Made by a program: the position numbers and the translations under genes
Shown: piece after piece, positions 56,387 to 64,000 of the stretch
Numbering within the stretch: the stretch's first letter is position 1
How the letters are laid out: the number at the start of each line of letters is the position of its first letter
Assembly: GCF_003086295.3 (NCBI RefSeq)
Contig: NC_092045.1
Span: 95,449,761-95,513,760, forward strand
Direction of reading: 5' to 3'
Length of the DNA: 64,000 nt
DNA from: Arachis hypogaea
Taxonomy: Eukaryota; Streptophyta; Magnoliopsida; Fabales; Fabaceae
Notes under the pieces: model-generated
The model's input: only the letters and a program-made list of their open reading frames with translations
What the model was told of the DNA's origin: nothing
The model's database searches: none

Positions 56387-59300
56387 TTCTACCCACCTAA
56401 TTGGGAATTTTGCCCACAAAATTCAAATGCAATTACCTGAGAATAAATGCGAATAATCCGTTCGCATCTCCGACTCGAGGTCCCAAGTGTGTTCCTCAAC
56501 ACCGCCTCGACTCCATGCCACTTTGACTAATGAAACCTCTTTTCCACGCAACCGTTTGATACTAGTATCATCAATTCTGACCGGAGCCACTGGAAGCGTC
56601 AAATCTTCCCTTAACTGAACCGACTCAGGTTCCAACACATGGCTAGCATTGGGAGTGTACTTCCGAAGCTGTGATACGTGAAACACGTCGTGCAGGTTCG
56701 AAAGATGAGGTGGTAGAGCCATCCGATACGCCACCGGCCCAATCCTCTCCAGGATCTGAAATGGACCAATGTATCGAGGATTCAACTTCTTTGCCTTAAT
56801 CGCCCTACCTACTCCTGTAGTCGGAGTAACCTTAAGGAAAACATGGTCTCCTTCCTCAAATTCTAAGGGCTTTCGCCTCAAATCGGCGTAACTCTTTTGA
56901 CGACTCTGCGCCGTAAGCATCCTATCTCGGATTTTTCTTGACTTGTTCAGTAGTCTCAGCTATCATTTCCGGCCCCAACAAGCTTTTCTCTCCAGCTTCA
57001 TACCAACATAGCGGAGATTGACATTTCCTCCCATACAAGGCCTCATACGGAGCCATTCCGATGCTCGCATGATAACTATTATTGTATGAAACTCCACTAA
57101 TGGCATATACCGCTCCCAACTCACCGGTTGGTCCAAAACATAAGCTCTCAACATATCCTCTAGTGTTTGGATCGTCCTCTCGGATTGACCATCTGTTTGA
57201 GGATGGTAAGCCGTGCTCAGCTTAATCGAGTTCCAAAAGCTTTCTGAAATGCACCTAAAACCTTGAAGTGAAACGGGATCTCTATCAGAGATTATAGTAG
57301 CAGGTACACTATGAAGTCTCACAATCTCCTTTATGTACAACCGTGCTAGCTCCTCAAGGGTGTAAGTCATCCGAATGGGCAAAAAGTGAGCTGACTTCGT
57401 CAGTCGGTCCACAATCACCCAAATAGCATCAAAACCAGCCCTAGTCCTTGGCAATCCCGACACAAAGTCCATTGCAATACTTTCCCACTTCCATTGTGGA
57501 ATCTCTAAAGGTTGCAACATCCCGGAAGGTCTTTGATGTTCAATCTTTACCTTTTGACAAGTTAATCACTTTGAAACATATTCCGCCACATCATTCTTCA
57601 TACCCGGCCACCAGAACATTGCCTTTAAATCATGGTACATCTTAGTACTTCCCGGGTGAATGAAGAATCCGCTTTTGTGTGCCTCCTTTAAAATATCTTG
57701 CCTCAAAGTGCCAACATCCGCACAATGATCCTACCTTGAATCTCCATAACCCATCTTTTTTCTTCCGACACTCTCCACCGTTTTCCTTGCTCAATAGCCG
57801 GTAACACCTTCCATAACGCTTCATCATTTTGATGAGCCTTTAGGAGTTCGGACTTAAAATCACTTGAGATCTCTAATCGGCTCAAACACAAAGTTTCGGA
57901 TACTTCTCGAGCACCAATTTTCAGACTCTCAAATCCCTTGAGCAACTTCTCCTCTTGAAGCATCATCCAGGCCGCATATAATGACTTTCGACTTAACGCA
58001 TCCGCCACTACGTTCGCCTTTCCCGGATGGTAATGCAACTCAAAGTCGTAGTCCTTCAACAATTCCATCCACCTTCTCTGCCTCATATTAATCTCTTTCT
58101 GATCAAAGAGGTACTTCAAGCTCTTATGATCAGAGAAATCTTGGAACTTAACCCCATAGAGATAATGCCTCCACACCTTCAAGGCAAACACAACTGCAGT
58201 GAGTTCCAAATCGTGCGTAGGGTAACTAACTTCATGAGGTCTCAACTGTCGTGAGGCATACGCCACCACATTCGATGCTGCATCAGCACGCACCCTAGAC
58301 CCTTCAATGAGGCATCATAATACACCTCAAATGGCTCGTTCGGCTCAGGTAACACTAACACAGGTGCAGTGGTCAACTTTTTCTTCAATGTCTGAAAAGC
58401 TCTCCTCGCACTCAGGAGTCCAAACAAACGGAGTGTCTTTGCGGGTTAACTTTGTCATTGGCAAAGCTATCTGTGAAAAGCCCTTGATAAACCTTCGGTA
58501 ATAGCCAGCTAAGCCCAGAAAAACTCCTTATCTCCGTTACGGTGGTTGGTTATTTCCAATCCATCACCGCCTCCACCTTAGTTGGATCTACGGCTATTCC
58601 CTTCTTACTCACCACATGGCCCAAAAACTTCACCTCACTCTTCCAAAAACTCACACTTAGACAGTTTTGCATAGAGTTTCTTCTCCTTTAGAATCTGCAA
58701 ACACGGTCCTCAAGTGTTCTGCATGCTCTTCTTCAGTCTTGGAGTAAATCAGGTATGTCATCAATGAAGACAACAACGAATTTATCCAGAAACAGACGGA
58801 AAACTCTATTCATGTAATCCATGAATACCGCAGGAGCGTTCGTCAACCCAAAGGACATCACAGTGTACTCGTAATGACCATAACGAGTCCTGAAAGCGGT
58901 TTTAGGAATATCCTCACCCCTCACCCTTATCTGGTGATAACCGGATCGTAAATCGATCTTGGAGAAAACTCCATCTCCTTGTAACTGATCCATGAGATCA
59001 TCAATTCTCGACAATGGGTACTTATTCTTTATTGTAACCTTGTTCAGCTGCCTGTAATCCACACAGAGCCGCATACTCCCATCTCTTCTTTTACCAGTAA
59101 CACTGGAGCACCCACGGAGAGACACTTGGTCGTATAAAATTCTTCCCAACAAATCCTCTAACTGAGACTTTAGCTCGTTCATCTCTAACGGTGACATCCT
59201 ATAAGGAGCACTTGAGATGGTCCCGCCCCGGCACCAATTCAATAGCAAACTCACCTCTCGGTTAGGTGGAAACTCATCAATATCATCGGGAAACACTTCC

Positions 59301-60883
59301 GGAAACTCACGCACAACCAAAATCTGTTCCAACCTTTGATCATCACCCGAAACGCCCGCGGTTAACAACATGATACCCTGACATTCGGTTCCGGAACAGT
59401 TCACCATCATCGAATTCATAGTAATTAATTATTCACCACGACCGGCCCTTCAGTATCTTCCGGCATAAAGTACACCGACTTTGTAGAACAATCTAGTAGA
59501 ACATGGTTCTTAGATAACCAGTCCATCCCAGGGATAAGATCAAACCGATCATCGGCAAGCAGATTAAATTATGAACAAAATCACGCTGCTTGAACCTAAA
59601 GGAAACTTCTGGGCATCCTAGCCTAGTCACCATGGCTTCATGGGTAGCATTATACACTCTTAGATCATAACCTAGGTTACAATCTTCAGTCCTAACTCAT
59701 GGGCTTTCTCAAATGCAATGAATGAATGCGATGCTCCCGATCAAATAAAGCATTTAAAGTTGACCAGCCATTTCACAGTTACCTCTAATGAGTGTCTCAG
59801 ATCCCTCAGCTCCTACAGCTGAAGTGGTGAACACCCGACCAGTCTGTTGTGCTTTCCCAGCACCTTGTTTCTGCTTCTCCGGGGCAGCTTGCGACTTTAT
59901 GCCCCGCTTTTCCACAATTGTAACACAAACCCCATCCGGCCTTGCATGGTGCTCCCGGATGGTGACTTCCACACCTAGTACAGCTTGATCTTCTAGGCTG
60001 CTTTCTATACTTCTTCCCTTGGAAATTGTTGTTGTTGTTGGGCCTCCTGAAGAGCTCCCCCTCTTGAAAGACGGGCCTTTAGTGCAAAACTCTTCCCTCG
60101 GTTCTGTGGGAATGAACCTTTGTAATCCCTTTTCTCTGCGGTTGCCCTCTTCACACACTCTTCAGCAACTCTACACTTGTTCACCAATTCGGAGAAAGTC
60201 CTGATCTTCATTGGTCCCACTGAACTGAAGATATCACTCCGGGTCCTCCTTCATACTTAACACACTTCCATCCTCATATTCCACCGGAGTCCCTTGGCAC
60301 ATACGAGAAACCTGAACAGCTCCTCAAACTTGTTAGTATACTCCGATATGGACATAGTACCCCTGCTTCAGTTGTAACAATTCAAGTTCCTTAGCCGTCC
60401 TAGCCAGAAGTCGGAAAGTACTCTTATAGAACTCCTCTTGGAAGACATTCCAAGTGACATAGTCATCACCCCTGCCTGTAGAATACGTCGGATACCTTGC
60501 CACCAATGCGACGCTTCACCTGTGAGCATATAGGTTAGCAAACTCGACACGCTGCCCTTCAGGTACCACTTGTGCTTGCAGTGCTCGCTCTATAGCCTGA
60601 AACCATGTATCAGCCTCAGTCGTACTAGCAGTTCCCTTGAACTTAGGTGGATTAACCTTCAAAAAGTTTGCCGAGTGTCATCCGGTCCCTGAACTCCACC
60701 TCCATCATTACCATGGTTGTTCATCTGTTGACAAGGCCTCAGCAGTGGCTTGCATTAGCAGCAGTCTGTTCTCCAACGCCAGTCATAAAGTTCACCGGGT
60801 CATTAGGGTTATTTCTCCCGGTGCACGAGTGTAGTTATATCGACCTCTTACCACGGCCCTCCACCGCGTCCACGAGGCGCCAT
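56387..60883 (-). pseudogene. Copy 3 chromovirus Gag-Pol, many single-base indels
   Basis: Collinear with copy 2 from the MAPRG start (60881-60883) to the chromodomain end (56423). Pieces of every domain are readable: integrase core 57520-56963, RNase H 58293-57703, protease-RT 59419-58733, Gag/zinc region 60158-59754. They are split by more than a dozen one-base gains or losses. The three nonsense codons of copy 2 are present at the same places (near 58550, 57567 and 57254). The indels are mostly losses or doublings in short runs, unlike the substitution-type differences between copies 1 and 2. Confidence 0.85.
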
Positions 60884-61081
60884 CTGGTTCCTATACACAC
60901 CAAACAATCGATATTAAGTTGATCAGTCTCAATATCGGAAGTCTAGTGCTTCAAAGTCCCAAATGCATGCTTCATGAACGTTTATGCCAATTATATCAAG
61001 CAGATATACTAATAGCACATAACACACATACAGAGAATGCACAGAAGCATAGTCAGTCCATCCCTCAGGCTCTACAGGGAA

Positions 61082-61099
61082 CGAACTGCTCTGATACCA
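61082..61099 (-). other. Primer binding site, initiator tRNA-Met (copy 3)
   Basis: Same 18 bases, 2 bases inside LTR4 because one A of the spacer is missing. Confidence 0.85.
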
Positions 61100-61101
61100 T
61101 A

Positions 61102-64000
61102 TGTAAACCCTACCATAGAGATCTTATGCTTAAGTCATAATTCAGAGGATGGCAAGTTATTACGACCTCTAAAATAAAAATTTGTACGTATAGTAGTATG
61201 AATGATCGATTATAACTAGGAGCCTTTATAGAAAAAGGCTGGTAAAGAAAAATTCGGCAACTCAAAAAGCGCAATACTCCGATCCGATAACGTAACAAAC
61301 AAGGATAACCAGCACGAGATTATATATATACAAAGGAGTGTCAAAAATAGAATATCAAGACTCGAAATCGGCTGCGAGATAACCGGTCGAGCATAGCAAT
61401 ATATATACATATGATAAAAATAAGGAAAACCCCAAAGGAAACCCCAAGGGACACAAATACATAAAACCTATTTCCAAACTCCCATAAGAGGAGTCATCAC
61501 AGTTTGTATTATTTATGGAGATAAAAGTATCTAAGCGAAACATATAAACCAAAACTTAGTCCCGAGAACAAAGGATCTTCGCAAATCTAGAAGTCTTCCA
61601 ACATGCCTCAGCGGGAACATTCACGTCCTGCATCTGAAAACCACAAAATCCGCATGGGTGAGAACCAGAGGTCCCCAGCATGGTAACAGCTTCCACATAT
61701 ATAATACATAATAATGGACGAAAAGCCAAAGGCAATCCTAGAACTTCCTCCAGATAATTCAAAGCTTATAAACAAGCTAAACCATATAAGGGTATATGAC
61801 AAAAGATTCTTCAGTTCTAACTAATACTTCCCTTTCCAATTCCTTCTCACCTCCAACCACCAGCAGGAGTATAATGTAGCAAAACACGTTATGTCAAACA
61901 AGGAATATACAATAGGAACAATTAAGGCATATTAGACAATTAGCAAGTAATATGCAGTCAAATAGGCAATTCTCAAACAATTCACATAGTATGCATATGA
62001 TGAATGCCTGTCCCTAGTGGCTGATGATATCATTCTTGTCGATTATAGAGCCAACCCGACAAGTCCTGGTCGCTAACCATTGGACTGTCCCTTCTGTCAC
62101 GCATCCCCAACTCGAGTTATACTCGTTTATAAACTTGATCATAATCATGATCTAATCCTCACCCTCACTGGTGAATATTTACGGGGGGCGAGCTCATCCG
62201 GGTCTTTCACAGTGCCCGGCCACATTTACGAATAGGGTCACAGATATCAAGTCTCAACCTGGAGCACGTGTGGCTACCACTCTACTACCAGGGAACGGGT
62301 ACTCAGATGTGGAAGCGCAAATCACAATTATCAAATTTAGCATAAACACGCATGAATTCTCATCCATGGATCAAACTCCATATCAGCTCGGCTCACGGTT
62401 CAGTCCAGAACCAGCCAATATTCATATCATACACAGCCATTCCGGCTACGGTTAAATCATAACCAGCGTTCATTAACAATTCAGCCTTTCGGCCATGCAT
62501 ACAAGCACTTCCACCACCATCCTCCGCATCTCACATAATCATCTTTGATCGTCATTGATCATTCATTTTTCCTTGCTTCACTCGCAGTTACCACATTCAC
62601 TAGGCCCTTTTCTAATGCTAGGATTCATAATGATTTAAGACAAAATGGTGGATTGGAGGCTTAGAAGTATTGAATTTGCATTTTAAAACTCAAAAATCAA
62701 CTTTGGGATGACGGGGCCACGGTACGCGCACTCCACGCGCACGGCGGGGCCAAAAACCAGGGCAGCGCGCACGCTAACGCGTGGTTAATTGCCAATCGAC
62801 GCGTACGCGTCAACCACGCGTACGCGTGGGTGTTCTCGTGCCCCAGCACAACACTGGCACAGTTCTGGCATAACTCTCTGGAAAATGGCTGGGCATTGGG
62901 TGCAGCACAATCGGCGCGCCCGCGCACATCACGCACGCGTGGATGGCACTTTCTGGAAGACGGCGCACGCGCCAAGTGCGCCTACGCGCAAGGGGTTATT
63001 CTGCTAAAAATTTTCTAAGTTAAAAGCTGCAGAATTCACAGATTTAAACCCCAATCTTCCAACGGACATAACTTCCTCATTTTAAATCGTTTTTCACCCG
63101 TTCTTCGAACGGCATGGACATCCCGGATCCAATTTCATTTCTAAATAGATTTGGCACAAAACGGAGATCCGTAGTCCAAGTTATGTCCCACCAAAGTATG
63201 CCCAAAAACCATATTTTCATAAAAACCACAAATGCCATTTTCAAAACAAGCCATTTCCAACTCTTTTCAAAATCAATCAAAACATGCCATTTCATCCCTT
63301 TCTTTGAAATCAATCAAAATATATCAATTCAACATCAAGCCTCCTCAACTCACACATTGACACATTACCACAATTTACAAAATCACTATCTCATCATTTT
63401 TAACCCACTTCACCCAAGTGGCTCAAACTCAAACATATTGACATATCATATACTCTTCCTCATGCCAATTCTCAACAACACCAATTCCAATAAATCATCA
63501 TTGTACACAATCAATATCATACTCACCATCAACATGGTTCAACCCACAATTCAACCATAACCAATCATCAAGCATATATCACAACATGCATATTTCTCAT
63601 ACATCATACCACCAAGGCATCATAATCATCATCACATATATGACCACATCATATATCTCAATCATTCAACAACATCAACCATTCAATGCCTATCTTAGGG
63701 CCTCTAGCCTAAGTATTTCCTACCACATTACATATTAGATACGGGAAACCGAAACCATACCTTAGCCGATTTTCCCAAGCTCCAACCGGAGCACTTCCAA
63801 ATCACTTATCCACAAGCTCTCAAGGCCTCAAAACCTCCAAGAACAGATTTTTCACCACCAAACCCTTTCCAAGCTTTTCAAAATCACCAATCAAGCTCCA
63901 ATATCCACACATACACAACCTAAGCCACAACCATCATACCCATACACAACATCTCAAAACCCAAACATCATAAAACAACAAAATACACTAGGGTTGAGAA
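61102..64000 (-). mobile_element. LTR4, incomplete at window end
   Basis: The first about 2.9 kb of a fourth LTR. It shares LTR3-type variants (GCAATACTCC, CACATTTACG, TCAAACTCAAAC) and has several substitutions of its own after 63300, plus frequent one-base indels (for example 62220-62330 and 62440-62480). The CG-rich cluster is rearranged around 62715-62790. Confidence 0.85.

Larger units (their letters stand above)
41439..64000 (-). mobile_element. Tekay/Del-like chromovirus tandem array (element D)
   Basis: Order on plus: LTR1 (partial), internal 1 (partial), LTR2, internal 2, LTR3, internal 3, LTR4 (cut by the window end). LTR starts are 41439, 44594, 52850 and 61102. The LTR2-to-LTR3 step is 8256 bp; the LTR1-to-LTR2 step is 3155 bp plus a 5101-bp deletion, again exactly 8256; the LTR3-to-LTR4 step is 8252. 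Neighbouring copies share an LTR with no target duplication between them, so this arose by unequal LTR recombination or tandem duplication and not by three insertions. All copies use an initiator-Met tRNA primer site. Confidence 0.9.

Noticed and set aside
41439..64000. Three independent Tekay insertions side by side
   Set aside because: Adjacent internal regions share single LTRs, no 5-bp duplications separate them, unit length is constant and nonsense codons are shared.

Overview
The window is plant nuclear DNA, very probably from a legume and most likely peanut or a wild Arachis relative. The species call rests on my recollection of LTR ends and 'CTGGCGTT-AACGCCAG' motifs as typical of Arachis; it was not checked against a database. 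Almost everything is transposable-element DNA. The only host gene that looks near-complete is an Rf-like P-class PPR gene at about 16.9-18.6 kb, and it may carry an N-terminal frameshift. No rRNA, tRNA, CRISPR array or prokaryote-type operon is visible.

Left third (1-16.8 kb): an LTR fragment (1-913) interrupts a degenerate Mutator-like (MULE) transposase gene (914-2392, minus) whose single intron can still be placed. Beyond it lie five near-palindromes spaced about 53 bp apart. A 4.17-kb solo LTR (3018-7186) has an exact CATCA target-site duplication. AT-rich DNA with foldback/MITE-like elements follows. At 10685-12017 a long-terminal-inverted-repeat element carries fragments of two unrelated host genes, a plant MurG-like glycosyltransferase and an NB-ARC resistance protein, as in a Pack-MULE. 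A GGATC-rich non-autonomous element and one exon of a second MULE transposase come next.

Middle (16.8-24.4 kb): the PPR gene, a truncated and broken copy of its 3' half about 1.2 kb downstream, a CACTA terminus with internal tandem repeats, and a third MULE transposase pseudogene (22409-24426, minus) with two recognisable introns.

Right (24.4-64 kb): a nest of LTR retrotransposons, all in minus orientation. Element A (LTR 24427-26578) sits in the third MULE. Element B (LTR 26605-28127) sits 26 bp inside A. Element C (29343-40099) is complete, with two 1812-bp LTRs, a CTTCT duplication and a tRNA-Asp-type primer site, and it sits inside the second ORF of B. Into B further right has gone a Tekay/Del-like chromovirus (from 41439), now a head-to-tail array LTR-internal-LTR-internal-LTR-internal-LTR with an 8256-bp repeat unit. 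Copy 1 has a 5101-bp deletion at a 5-bp microhomology. Copies 2 and 3 share the same three nonsense codons, so they descend from one already dead element. Copy 3 is peppered with single-base indels and may be poorly polished assembly.

The recurring pattern that the gene list does not explain is short-palindrome arrays in unrelated elements: about 116-bp periodic ACGTTA...TAACGT palindromes in LTR A, about 31-bp periodic TGGCGTT-AACGCCA palindromes in elements B/C, CG-rich ACGCGTACGCGT palindromes in the Tekay LTRs, and about 53-bp periodic AAATCGGAC-GTCCGATTT palindromes near a MULE. Elements B and C also share a gag-protease-ORF2 plan that lacks reverse transcriptase and integrase, with a conserved ORF of unknown function.
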